A DNA stretch of 25,366 nucleotides from CAZUVM01 sp964623885. Lineage in GTDB: Bacteria; Verrucomicrobiota; Verrucomicrobiia; Limisphaerales; UBA8199. Every line of letters begins with the position of its first letter. The stretch's first letter is position 1. The stretch is taken from contig CAZUVM010000143.1 of NCBI GenBank assembly GCA_964623885.1, forward strand, positions 1 through 25,366. Direction: 5' to 3'. The translations under genes and the position numbers were made by a program. The notes beneath the pieces are model-generated. The model saw nothing but the letters and a program-made list of their open reading frames with translations. It made no database searches and was not told where the DNA came from. This document shows, in pieces, positions 15,517 through 22,934 of this stretch.

Positions 15517-16980
15517 TCAAATGCTCCAGCCCTGCCGGTACTGTCGTCGGACGAATTCGGCGGCTTCAGGCGCATTCTTGGCTTTCATATTGGGTCCGTC
15601 CCACTCGAGCTTTTTACCCACACGTAGCGCCACGCAACCCAGGAGGATGATCTCGGTTAAATAGGCCGCGATGTCGAAATTTGAATACCCAGGTTTGCCG
15701 CCTTTGCAGGCTGCGATCCACTCCGAATGTTGGCGTTGGTCCGGGGCGCCTTGAAAAGCATTACGTTCGAGCGTCTGTGGAATGGCCTTCACCGCCTCAT
15801 GCTCCAAGGCCCGCTTGAGCTCCTTTTCGTCCTTGAGTTTGACAAAAAACCGAAGGTCCTGATCGCCGTCATCCGGCGAGTAAACCTCTCCTTTGTCGCC
15901 AATCATCAGGCAACCACTGTTGGAAACTTCATCCTGCAGCGCCACAATATCTGCCGTAAGTTCCTTCGGTGGTTTGTTACCGCCGTCAGACCAGAAGAGC
16001 GTTACCGGCGGCATCCCTTCTCTGGCGGGAAACTCGAACCGAATCCGCGAATTCTTCGGATACATGTCCTTCGTCATCCCTTCGCACTGGGCCTCGATCT
16101 CAGTCGGGTAACCCAGCTTAAGCGCGCGGAAGGGCCAGTTCACAGTGTGGCAAGCCATGTCTCCCAAAGCGCCCGTGCCGAAATCAAACCATCCGCGCCA
16201 GACGAACGGCTCGTACACCGCGTTGCCCCGCCCGCCACGTCCCTTTTTCCCGGGCGCACTGGCCGGTGCTTCCGCCCAATGCGCTTTGAAAGGACGCATC
16301 GGCGCTGTGCCCAGCCAAAGATTCCAATCCAAACCCGCCGGAACGGGATCGGAGCCTTCCGGCCGATCCATTCCTTGCGGCCAGATGGGCCGATTGGTCC
16401 ACACATAGGCCTGGTGTACCTGGCCTATCAGCCCCGACTGCACCACTTCCACCGCGCGTCGCAATCCATCCGAGGCGCTGCCCTGGTTGCCCATTTGCGT
16501 TGCGACTCCGTGTTCACGGGCCAGGTCGCGTAACAGACGAGCCTCATACACATCGTGCGTCAGCGGTTTCTGGCAGTAGACATGCTTGCCCATCTTAATC
16601 GCTGTCCCCGCGATGACAGCGTGCATGTGATCCGGCGTGGCCACGTCGATCGCATCGAGGCTCTTTTCTTTTTCCAACATTTCCCGATAATCCGTGTAGA
16701 ACTTCGCGTTGGGAAAATTTTGCCGGGCGTTGGCCGCCGCATTCTCGCTCACGTCGCACAGCGCGACGATGTTTTCCTCGTGGCAGCAACGCAGGTCGCT
16801 GGAGCCTTTGCCGCCGCATCCCACCTGGCCGATATTGAGTTTCTCATTGGCGGACACTTTCCGGGGATTGGTTTGCGCCAGTGTTGGGAAGGCGGCAACG
16901 CCGGCTGCCAGCGCGGAGTAGCGCAGGAATTGTCGGCGGTTCAGCGGGTTGAGTCTGCGGACAGGAAGAATCTTTGACAT
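15517..16980 (-). CDS. Tat-exported Gfo/Idh/MocA family oxidoreductase, copy 1
   Basis: 487 residues with a Tat signal LNRRQFLRYSALAAGVAAF. It carries the NAD(P)-binding motif IGQVGCGGKGSSD, IVALCDVSE, DVATPDHMHAVIAGTAI and GKHVYCQKPLTHDVYEARLL, then WRGWFDFGTGALGDMACHTVNWPFR in the substrate domain. Compared with its paralogue it has a short insertion rich in Gly/Lys (APGKKGRGGRGNAVYE) between APMRPFK and the WRGWF motif. It is the first gene of the minus-strand exported sugar-metabolism cluster, 128 bp upstream of the second copy. The promoter is expected in the 108-bp divergent gap to the small membrane protein at 17089. Family and export are well supported; reaction and substrate are not known. 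Confidence 0.9.
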   Translation of the reverse strand: MSKILPVRRLNPLNRRQFLRYSALAAGVAAFPTLAQTNPRKVSANEKLNIGQVGCGGKGSSDLRCCHEENIVALCDVSENAAANARQNFPNAKFYTDYREMLEKEKSLDAIDVATPDHMHAVIAGTAIKMGKHVYCQKPLTHDVYEARLLRDLAREHGVATQMGNQGSASDGLRRAVEVVQSGLIGQVHQAYVWTNRPIWPQGMDRPEGSDPVPAGLDWNLWLGTAPMRPFKAHWAEAPASAPGKKGRGGRGNAVYEPFVWRGWFDFGTGALGDMACHTVNWPFRALKLGYPTEIEAQCEGMTKDMYPKNSRIRFEFPAREGMPPVTLFWSDGGNKPPKELTADIVALQDEVSNSGCLMIGDKGEVYSPDDGDQDLRFFVKLKDEKELKRALEHEAVKAIPQTLERNAFQGAPDQRQHSEWIAACKGGKPGYSNFDIAAYLTEIILLGCVALRVGKKLEWDGPNMKAKNAPEAAEFVRRQYRQGWSI

Positions 16981-17088
16981 GGCGCTTTCTACCGTTCCGA
17001 TTTCAGCCCGACAAGCCTAAAATTACTGGGTAAAAGACCCACTTGGGTGATCCAGTTTGTCTTGGGTAGGATGTTGCGAGGACAGGTT

Positions 17089-17223
17089 ATGATCGCTTCA
17101 CCTTCAGAGAGGCCCATAAACGCTGAGCGCCGCGATATACCGCTCTGGGTTGTGATCGTACTTCTGGCACTGCTCCTGGCTTTCCAAATTGGCCTTGTCC
17201 TTTCGACTGCCCTATGGCGCTGA
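17089..17223 (+). CDS. Small single-pass membrane protein (44 aa)
   Basis: An ATG at 17089 is preceded by AGGA at 17079-17082, six bases upstream, a good ribosome binding site. The frame encodes 44 residues: a polar N-terminus MIASPSERPINAERRDIP, then the hydrophobic helix LWVVIVLLALLLAFQIGLVL, then STALWR and TGA. The basic N-terminal side before the helix favours the N-terminus inside. It is divergent from the Gfo/Idh/MocA gene at 16980 and convergent with the 649-residue protein gene. No family recognised. The clean transmembrane segment and ribosome site make coding likely despite the small size. Confidence 0.6.
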   Translation: MIASPSERPINAERRDIPLWVVIVLLALLLAFQIGLVLSTALWR

Positions 17224-17265
17224 CGGTTCAGAGTCCTTGCCAACAACCCTGTCGTTCACCGATTC

Positions 17266-19215
17266 TCACACGGCTGACAATTGTTCGAGTATAGTGCTGG
17301 CGATTTCCTCGTTAGCTGCCGTGGTCGGCGCCAGGATGCTGCGCAAGCGCACACACAATTGTTCCAGCGCCTGGATGGGAGCGTCAAAAATCGTTTCCAA
17401 AGCCAGCGGTGAGACATCGCCAAAGTCCTTGCAGTAACTCTGTGTTCCCGCGCCTGGAAACAGCCGTAATAGCCATGCCACCGTCTCAAGCCAAAGTCCC
17501 AGTTGGATTTGTTCGCGCGCCTGGGCGGCAGACCACTCCCGCTCGACCAGCGAGTGTGGGCTGACCAGGTCGAGGAGCTTGGGCTCCTTTTCCAATACAG
17601 CTTTCAAGCTGCCTGCCAAATTCTGGTTGGTCTCGAGATCTTTCCCAATGTGCCGCGCGAGCCCTAACACGTCGTCCACGATCACCGGAAGATTGCTCTG
17701 ACTATTCGCGAGCAAAGCCCGAATGGAAATAATGCCTAGTGAGTGAAGGTCGCAAGGCGAACTTAGCAGCGGCCATACCTCATAGGGCGCTTTGGCAAAC
17801 GCGCCGGTGCTTTTCAACGTCGCTACCACCGAATCCGACAGTTTGGTTGGCACCGTGCGAAACCGCGCTTCTCTGGGTCCGACGGCTTCAGCGGTGTAAA
17901 CGTGCGCATACAGTTCGACGCGTTCATCGCCAACGGGCAGCTTGAACCACAACAGGTCGTTTGGGTCCAATCTCAGATAATCCTCCGCCACCAATGTCCC
18001 TTCGAGAACGGTACCATCGGCTTCTGTCAGCACATTCCGGCGGCGCACGCTGCCGATCCCAAACGAGTTCGCTCCCAAAGCTTCCGGCAGAAAAGGTGAA
18101 GGCTCGATTTTCCCCAGCCGAAGAAAATATTTTTGCTCAGTAGACTTGATCTTCAACGGATGTGCCTGGCCAGGCTTGACCAGCAGGCATTCCGCCGGCC
18201 AAAACGCCGGAAATTGCTCGCCAACTTCGGGCAGATGCACACTGAAACTGGCCGGAGAAAGGTTTAACAGCGGCAATTGCTCCTTTTTTATATAGGCCCG
18301 CACTTCGCGAAACATCCCCAATAGCACGCTGGCTTTCAGGAAAAAGATCTCGTTCAGCCGCTCGGCTGGTGTGCCCGGTCCATGCAGCAAGAACGGCATT
18401 CCTTGAGGTTTGGCGGACCACTTTTCCAGCTCGGCGTAAACGCCTTTCTCGAACCAGCGTCCGGCGCCCGGACCGCGTCCTTGCCATGGCCGGCCTTCCA
18501 GAACTTGCAGATAATCGTCAAGACCGAGCGGCTCAAATCGCGCCACCCGGATCAATCCCGCGTGCGGGTTGAAAATCTCGGTCACGTCGGGCGTTGCTCG
18601 CAGCCGCTCCAGTCCTTGTACATGGCTGTTCGTCGGTGCGTCCGGGGTGGTGGCGACGAAAGTTTTGGCTCCGCTCGCGCCTGGTTCGTACAGGTACCTG
18701 TAGGGTGAGGTTGAATAGCGAGGCAGGCCAAATGAGTCGAGCAACGCGTCGTCCTGGCAAAGTCGCCAGGTGCTTGGCTCCGAAGGCACTAGGGTTGCCC
18801 CTTTGGCTGCAGCCCGCCGCTTGATCGCAATCGGGGTCGGGTTTTTCGCTTCCATCCCGGTGATAATTACCTTCTGGGGCGCTGCGGCCATGGCCGTCTG
18901 GTGCTCGAGCTGCCAGCGCTGGTCGAAAAGGAAATTAGTGAGTCGCTCCTCATACCCGGAGAAAACGAGATCTCTCAATTCGGCTCCCTGGACCCAGATC
19001 TCGACCCAGTCCTGAATCCTTGCGGCGGCGTCGCAAACGGCGCCTAAATAAATCTGCGCACCCGGAACCTCACGCAACAGAACGAACGTTCCACCCACCG
19101 GGTCCGATTCGGATCGTACCAGCACGCAGACCCGCAGCGGCGTTCCGTCGCTGTCGGAATGGATTGGAGCCAAGACCAGCCCGGAATCCGCCGGCAGCGC
19201 ACGCGTGTGTTCCAT
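17266..19215 (-). CDS. Large protein of unknown function with a degenerate kinase-like C-lobe
   Basis: 649 residues, no signal peptide or membrane segment. Function not recognised by overall similarity. Residues 286-328 (a helix, then LPLLNLSPASFSVHL at 314-328) align in pattern with kinase alpha-E plus catalytic loop, with NLSPASF where HRDLKPxN is expected. Residues 477-500 (PYEVWPLLSSPCDLHSLGIISIRA) resemble the APE motif and alpha-F DIYSLG of kinases. About 150 residues lie between these segments, more than in a normal kinase, including a VELYAHVYTAEAV beta segment. The HRD Asp is not conserved and no glycine loop or VAIK lysine is seen, so it would be inactive. The C-terminal 130 residues are helical. 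It is divergent from prs. The kinase-like reading is inference; it may belong to the same module as the pseudokinase at 7.2-10.9 kb. Confidence 0.75.
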   Translation of the reverse strand: MEHTRALPADSGLVLAPIHSDSDGTPLRVCVLVRSESDPVGGTFVLLREVPGAQIYLGAVCDAAARIQDWVEIWVQGAELRDLVFSGYEERLTNFLFDQRWQLEHQTAMAAAPQKVIITGMEAKNPTPIAIKRRAAAKGATLVPSEPSTWRLCQDDALLDSFGLPRYSTSPYRYLYEPGASGAKTFVATTPDAPTNSHVQGLERLRATPDVTEIFNPHAGLIRVARFEPLGLDDYLQVLEGRPWQGRGPGAGRWFEKGVYAELEKWSAKPQGMPFLLHGPGTPAERLNEIFFLKASVLLGMFREVRAYIKKEQLPLLNLSPASFSVHLPEVGEQFPAFWPAECLLVKPGQAHPLKIKSTEQKYFLRLGKIEPSPFLPEALGANSFGIGSVRRRNVLTEADGTVLEGTLVAEDYLRLDPNDLLWFKLPVGDERVELYAHVYTAEAVGPREARFRTVPTKLSDSVVATLKSTGAFAKAPYEVWPLLSSPCDLHSLGIISIRALLANSQSNLPVIVDDVLGLARHIGKDLETNQNLAGSLKAVLEKEPKLLDLVSPHSLVEREWSAAQAREQIQLGLWLETVAWLLRLFPGAGTQSYCKDFGDVSPLALETIFDAPIQALEQLCVRLRSILAPTTAANEEIASTILEQLSAV

Positions 19216-19359
19216 TCGGGCCTTTTATGTGAAAAAACGGGTCAAAGCAAAGCAAATCCCGCCCGTTATTTCCTTGCACCCTCAATGTCGCCTGCTAAAG
19301 TTTCCCCGCTTTTTTCCACCATGCCCGGTGGATTTTTGTTTTTAGAACCTGGACAAACT

Positions 19360-20304
19360 GTGAAGATCTTTAGCGGCACCTCCAATCCGCCACTGGCCGA
19401 AGCTATTTGTGCCTATATCGGTACGGATTTAGGCAAATCTACCATCAAACCGTTCCCCGATGGCGAAACCTTCGTGAAAATCGAAGAAAACGTCCGCGGC
19501 GAAGACGTCTTTTTGGTGCAATCAACCAGCCCGCCCACCAACCATCATTTGATGGAGATGTTCATTATGATCGACGCGCTTCGGCGGGCCAGCGCCGCGC
19601 GCATCACTGCCGTCTTACCGTTTTATGGTTACGCCCGGCAGGATCGCAAAGACCAGCCGCGCGTTCCCATCACCGCCAAACTGATCGCCAATCTTCTCGT
19701 TGCCGCTGGCGCCAACCGGATCCTGACCATGGACCTGCATGCCCAGCAAATCCAGGGTTTCTTCGATATCCCGGTCGATCATCTTTATGCCGCGCCAGTC
19801 ATGTACGAATATCTGAAAAAGAAGAAACTGCGCGATTTGGTAGTGGTCAGCCCGGACGTTGGCGGACTCAAGATGGCGTACGCCTATTCACAGGTGCTGG
19901 GCGGGGGGCTGGCAATTGTGGCGAAGCGACGCAAGAGCGCAACCGAAGTCGAGTCCATGGCGGTCATTGGTGAAATCCGTGGAAAAGACGTGCTGCTTGT
20001 GGACGATTTGACTGAGACCGCCGGCACGCTTACCCAGGCGGCAGATTTGCTTAAACGTAAGGGCGGCAGGCAGATATTGGCGTGTGTCTCCCATGCCATC
20101 CTTAACGAGGTCGGTATCGGTCGTCTCCGAAAATCCTCTATTGACGAATTGGTAACAACTGATACCGTCCTACGCCCTGCGATTAGCGGCGTGAAGATTA
20201 CCACGTTGTCAGTCGCGGCGCTTTTGGGCGAAGCTATCAAACGGATCCATAGTAATTCGTCGGTAACTTCGCTGTTTGAATTTAAAGGCGGGCGTACCAG
20301 TTGA
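19360..20304 (+). CDS. prs: Ribose-phosphate pyrophosphokinase (PRPP synthetase)
   Basis: From the GTG at 19360 the product is 314 residues, the normal family length, and begins VKIFSGTSNPPLAEAI, aligned with the usual start of Prs. It makes phosphoribosyl pyrophosphate from ribose 5-phosphate and ATP for purine, pyrimidine, His, Trp and NAD synthesis. Visible motifs are KPFPDGE, FYGYARQDRKDQPR, TMDLHAQQIQGFFDIPVDHL, VVSPDVGGLKMA and the PRPP loop VLLVDDLTETAGT (usual consensus VDDxxDTAGT). An ATG at 19321 would add 13 residues (MPGGFLFL...) and another at 19285 25 residues; these do not look homologous, though 19321 remains possible. It opens the plus-strand housekeeping block with rplY 25 bp downstream. 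Confidence 0.95.
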   Translation: MKIFSGTSNPPLAEAICAYIGTDLGKSTIKPFPDGETFVKIEENVRGEDVFLVQSTSPPTNHHLMEMFIMIDALRRASAARITAVLPFYGYARQDRKDQPRVPITAKLIANLLVAAGANRILTMDLHAQQIQGFFDIPVDHLYAAPVMYEYLKKKKLRDLVVVSPDVGGLKMAYAYSQVLGGGLAIVAKRRKSATEVESMAVIGEIRGKDVLLVDDLTETAGTLTQAADLLKRKGGRQILACVSHAILNEVGIGRLRKSSIDELVTTDTVLRPAISGVKITTLSVAALLGEAIKRIHSNSSVTSLFEFKGGRTS

Positions 20305-20329
20305 TCGCCTGCCATATCTTTTAACAGTT

Positions 20330-21154
20330 ATGAAATCGGTTGCACTGAATGCTTTTCCTCGCTCGCTGGCTCGTCGTGCCGGAGCGAAAAAACTCCGTTC
20401 TGACGGCCGGGTCCCGGCCATCATTTATGGCCGGCAAGCCCAGCCGCAGAATCTGGAGATTAATTCCCGTGAAATCGAGGAATTGATTCACCATTCCGTT
20501 TCCGAAAATCTCCTGGTGGACTTGGCCGTGAAAGAAGACGCCCGGCCCAAGCGCCTTGCCCTCGTCCAGGAGGTCCAGCACCACCCCCTCAACGGCAAAG
20601 TGCTGCACGTCGATTTTCATGAAATCGCCGAGAATGAAAAAGTCACCGTTAGCGTTCCGGTGGAAACAACCGGCGAAGCCGAAGGTGTGAAGACCGAAGG
20701 CGGAGTGCTGGAACACGTGCTCTTCAAAATCCGCGCTCGCGGCCTGGCCAAAGATTTACCGGAGATGATCACGGTGGACGTCAGCCATTTGAAGATTGGT
20801 CAGGCCGTTCACTTGGGCGAGATTAAAGCGCCACCCGGCGTGGAGCTCATCGGTGACAAACAGATACCTGTTATCGCCGTCGCCGCGCCGCGCACGGAAG
20901 AAGAAGAGGCGGCCGAAGCTGCAGCCGCTGCGGAAGCCGTTCCGGGCGAAGTCGAAATGATCAAAGAAAAGAAGGAAGGCGAGGCAGAAGGCGCTGCACC
21001 TGCGGCCAAGGGAGCCGAAAAAGGAGCTGCTGCTCCCGCCAAGGGCGCTGCCCCGGCAGTGGGCGCTGGCGCACCCGCCAAAGGTGGCGCAGCAGGTGCC
21101 CCCGCTCCGGCCAAAGGCGCCGCCCCGGCCGCCGGCGCTGCGAAGAAGAAATAA
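20330..21154 (+). CDS. rplY: Large ribosomal subunit protein L25/CTC with extended low-complexity tail
   Basis: 274 residues from an ATG at 20330. Residues 1-90 are the 5S rRNA-binding L25 domain (LNAFPRSLARRAGAKKLR, GRVPAIIYG, HHPLNGKVLHVDFHEI). Residues 100-186 form the C-terminal domain of the longer CTC/TL5 form (VTVSVPVETTGEAEGVK, GGVLEHVLFKI, HLGEIKAPPGV). From about 187 to 274 the chain is low-complexity: first Glu/Ala, then repeats of APAKGAAP-type and a final AAKKK. This tail is longer than usual for L25 and positively charged at the end. The gene follows prs and precedes pth, a common association. Confidence 0.93.
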   Translation: MKSVALNAFPRSLARRAGAKKLRSDGRVPAIIYGRQAQPQNLEINSREIEELIHHSVSENLLVDLAVKEDARPKRLALVQEVQHHPLNGKVLHVDFHEIAENEKVTVSVPVETTGEAEGVKTEGGVLEHVLFKIRARGLAKDLPEMITVDVSHLKIGQAVHLGEIKAPPGVELIGDKQIPVIAVAAPRTEEEEAAEAAAAAEAVPGEVEMIKEKKEGEAEGAAPAAKGAEKGAAAPAKGAAPAVGAGAPAKGGAAGAPAPAKGAAPAAGAAKKK

Positions 21155-21159
21155 TTTGC

Positions 21160-21183
21160 GCGGCCGGACCCAGGTCCGGCTGC
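21160..21183 (+). other. Hairpin between rplY and pth
   Basis: GCGGCCGGAC at 21160-21169 pairs with GTCCGGCTGC at 21174-21183 (one G-U pair) around a CCAG loop, in the 45-bp gap between rplY and pth. No T run follows, so it is not a classical terminator. It may stabilise the rplY transcript end or modulate pth expression. Confidence 0.45.
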
Positions 21184-21199
21184 CAAGTCGCTCCCGCGG

Positions 21200-21808
21200 A
21201 TGGAGAATCTGTATCTCATCGTGGGATTAGGCAACCCGGGTGCTGAGTACGCTCGGACTCGACACAATGCCGGGTTCATGGTTGCTGATCGCCTGGCCCA
21301 GCGCTGGCACGTTGATTGGGCTTACGAAAAGAAGTTCAACGCGCGAATGGCTCGTGCTGAACGCGGTGCTCGCCGGGTCCTGCTTTGCCAACCGCAGACC
21401 TACATGAATAGCAGTGGTGATGCGGTCGGTTCGGTAATTGAGTTTTTCCAGGTACCGGCTGCGCGGCTGCTGGTAGTGGTGGACGACGCGGATCTGCCGC
21501 TGGGACATTTGCGACTCAAGCCGGGCGGTAGCAGCGGCGGCCATCATGGCCTCGAGTCCATCGAGGCGCGTCTGGGCAGGCGTGAGTACGCCCGCCTGCG
21601 CGTGGGCATCGGTCGCCAAAGCGGGGCCCGCGAGATTACCGGCTATGTGTTGGGCCGATTTAGTTCGACGGAAACCGAGTTGCTGGATAAGGTTTTAACG
21701 GCGGCGTCAGACCAGGCTGAAGCCTGGCTGGAAGCCGGAATACAGAAAGCAATGAGTCAGTTTAACGGAGCCCTTGCGGACTCTGTGGATGAAAGAAAAC
21801 AGCAGTGA
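21200..21808 (+). CDS. pth: Peptidyl-tRNA hydrolase
   Basis: 202 residues. It releases peptides from prematurely dropped peptidyl-tRNA so that the tRNA can be reused. The N-terminus LIVGLGNPGAEYARTRHNAGF holds the conserved Asn12 and catalytic His22. QPQTYMNSSG gives Asn70, and VVVDDADLPLG gives the catalytic-site Asp. The usual GGHNGL signature reads GGHHGL here, so the position of E. coli Asn114 is His116. The last 4 bases overlap the GTG start of rpsF. The ATG at 21200 begins right at the family N-terminus; the ribosome site before it is poor. Confidence 0.95.
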   Translation: MENLYLIVGLGNPGAEYARTRHNAGFMVADRLAQRWHVDWAYEKKFNARMARAERGARRVLLCQPQTYMNSSGDAVGSVIEFFQVPAARLLVVVDDADLPLGHLRLKPGGSSGGHHGLESIEARLGRREYARLRVGIGRQSGAREITGYVLGRFSSTETELLDKVLTAASDQAEAWLEAGIQKAMSQFNGALADSVDERKQQ

Positions 21809-22113
21809 AACGATACGAAGGTCTGTTCATACTTAACCCGGCCGGCAAAGAGGAAACCATTAAGGACGCCATCGACAAGATCTCGGCCGAGATCACCGCC
21901 GCCGGCGGCAAAGTCGAGACCGTCCAAAAAATGGACCGGCGCAATTTCTCGCGCGTGGCCGACAAAAAGCACAACGCCGGCTTTTACGTTAATATCATAT
22001 TCGAAAGCCAGCCCACCTCGCTCGACCCTTTGAAGCATCGCCTGGCGATGATCGAGGATATTTTCCGGGTCATGTTTTCCAATGCCCCGGCACCCAAACC
22101 AGTAACCACCTAA
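21805..22113 (+). CDS. rpsF: Small ribosomal subunit protein S6
   Basis: 102 residues starting at a GTG that overlaps the pth stop (GTGA, 21805-21808), implying translational coupling. The sequence KRYEGLFILNP, VQKMDRRNFSRVADKKHNAGFYVNIIF and IEDIFRVMF matches the S6 fold and length. S6 binds 16S rRNA with S18. It precedes ssb by 24 bp, the common bacterial order; rpsR normally follows ssb but does not here. Confidence 0.94.
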   Translation: MKRYEGLFILNPAGKEETIKDAIDKISAEITAAGGKVETVQKMDRRNFSRVADKKHNAGFYVNIIFESQPTSLDPLKHRLAMIEDIFRVMFSNAPAPKPVTT

Positions 22114-22137
22114 CATCGGAACAGAAAGGAACACCCT

Positions 22138-22599
22138 ATGGCAAACTTCAATAAGGTCATCCTCGCGGGCAACCTCACCCGGGACCCCGAAATGCGCTAT
22201 ACCCCCAAGGGCACGGCCATCGCTCGTTTTGGGCTTGCCATTAATCGCACTTGGAAAAATGAAGCCGGCGAAAGCCAGACTGAGGTGACCTTCGTCGACA
22301 TCGATGCCTTTGGCCGCCAGGCGGAAGTCATTTCCCAGTACCTGAAGAAGGGCCGTCCCGTGCTGGTGGAAGGACGTCTCAAATTCGATCAGTGGGAGGA
22401 CAAAAACACCCATCAGAAGCAGAGCAAACTGCGTGTTGTGCTCGAAAGCTTCAGCTTTATCGATTCTCGTCCCGCCGAAGGGTCCCAAGCCGCGCCGGTC
22501 CGTACCGCCACCGCTTCCGTCGGCCCAGCGGTTGTCTCCACTCCCGAACCGAGCGAACCGGAACCTGCAGCCCCCGAACAGGACGACGTACCTTTTTGA
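22138..22599 (+). CDS. ssb: Single-stranded DNA-binding protein
   Basis: 153 residues from an ATG preceded by AAAGGA with good spacing. The OB fold occupies residues 1-105 (FNKVILAGNLTRDPEMRYTPKGTAIARFGLAINR, FVDIDAFGRQAEVISQYLKKG, VLVEGRLKFDQWED). A Pro/Ala/Glu linker leads to the acidic tip DDVPF, the protein-interaction tail of bacterial SSB. It binds single-stranded DNA in replication, repair and recombination. It is the last gene before a strong terminator. Confidence 0.96.
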   Translation: MANFNKVILAGNLTRDPEMRYTPKGTAIARFGLAINRTWKNEAGESQTEVTFVDIDAFGRQAEVISQYLKKGRPVLVEGRLKFDQWEDKNTHQKQSKLRVVLESFSFIDSRPAEGSQAAPVRTATASVGPAVVSTPEPSEPEPAAPEQDDVPF

Positions 22600-22628
22600 A
22601 ACAGTTTTGAAAAGTTAACAGGGATGAG

Positions 22629-22658
22629 CCGGAGGTCACCGAAGACCTCCGGTTTTTT
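22629..22658 (+). terminator. Rho-independent terminator after ssb
   Basis: CCGGAGGTC at 22629-22637 and GACCTCCGG at 22644-22652 form a 9-bp perfect stem with a six-base loop, followed by six T (22653-22658) and another T-rich stretch. It ends the prs-rplY-pth-rpsF-ssb block 30 bp after the ssb stop. Confidence 0.93.
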
Positions 22659-22671
22659 GTTTTGTGTGCGC

Positions 22672-22854
22672 ATGAAAATTATATCTCACCAAGAATCCCG
22701 TCAGATTCTGCGCAATCTTTACAGGCGGGATGCGATTCAAAAATACGCCGAGCAACTGCACCGTGCCCGGGGCGAGGAACGAGAGAGGATTCTCAAGGAG
22801 ATTGAGCGCGAGATCGCAGAGCGGGTGAGGGGTCAAATCGTCACCGGTCATTAA
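22672..22854 (+). CDS. Small charged helical protein, unknown function (60 aa)
   Basis: The ATG at 22672 begins 13 bases after the ssb terminator T-run and encodes 60 residues: MKIISHQESRQILRNLYRRD, then a strongly charged helix with the pattern EERERILKEIEREIAERVRG and a short tail. Coiled-coil character is likely. The ATG at 22624 would run through the terminator hairpin and was rejected. No Shine-Dalgarno is clear. No family recognised; it could be a small nucleic-acid- or ribosome-associated protein, but this is not supported. Confidence 0.5.
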   Translation: MKIISHQESRQILRNLYRRDAIQKYAEQLHRARGEERERILKEIEREIAERVRGQIVTGH

Positions 22855-22934
22855 TTCGCCAAATCCCAGGGCTACTATCCTTGTTTGGTGTCCTTTTGAG
22901 TTGCTGAAGCGGGAATTTGACGGTAAATAGCGAT

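Noticed and set aside
16989..17246. Minus-strand 85-codon frame upstream of the first oxidoreductase
   Set aside because: It overlaps the small membrane protein on the plus strand, which has a better start and a clean transmembrane helix; this frame is Arg/Ser/Thr-rich.
19274..19301. TTGCAC-16 bp-TAAAGT as a promoter for prs
   Set aside because: Only three of six and four of six matches to consensus; too weak in a phylum whose promoters are poorly known.
19159..19359. N-terminal extension of prs
   Set aside because: Family alignment begins at VKIFSGTSN (GTG 19360), and the upstream residues overlap the divergent gene start and look non-coding. The ATG at 19321 remains possible.
20809..21279. 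Minus-strand frame across the L25 tail
   Set aside because: Ala/Pro/Gly low complexity is the complement of the repeat tail of L25; not a gene.
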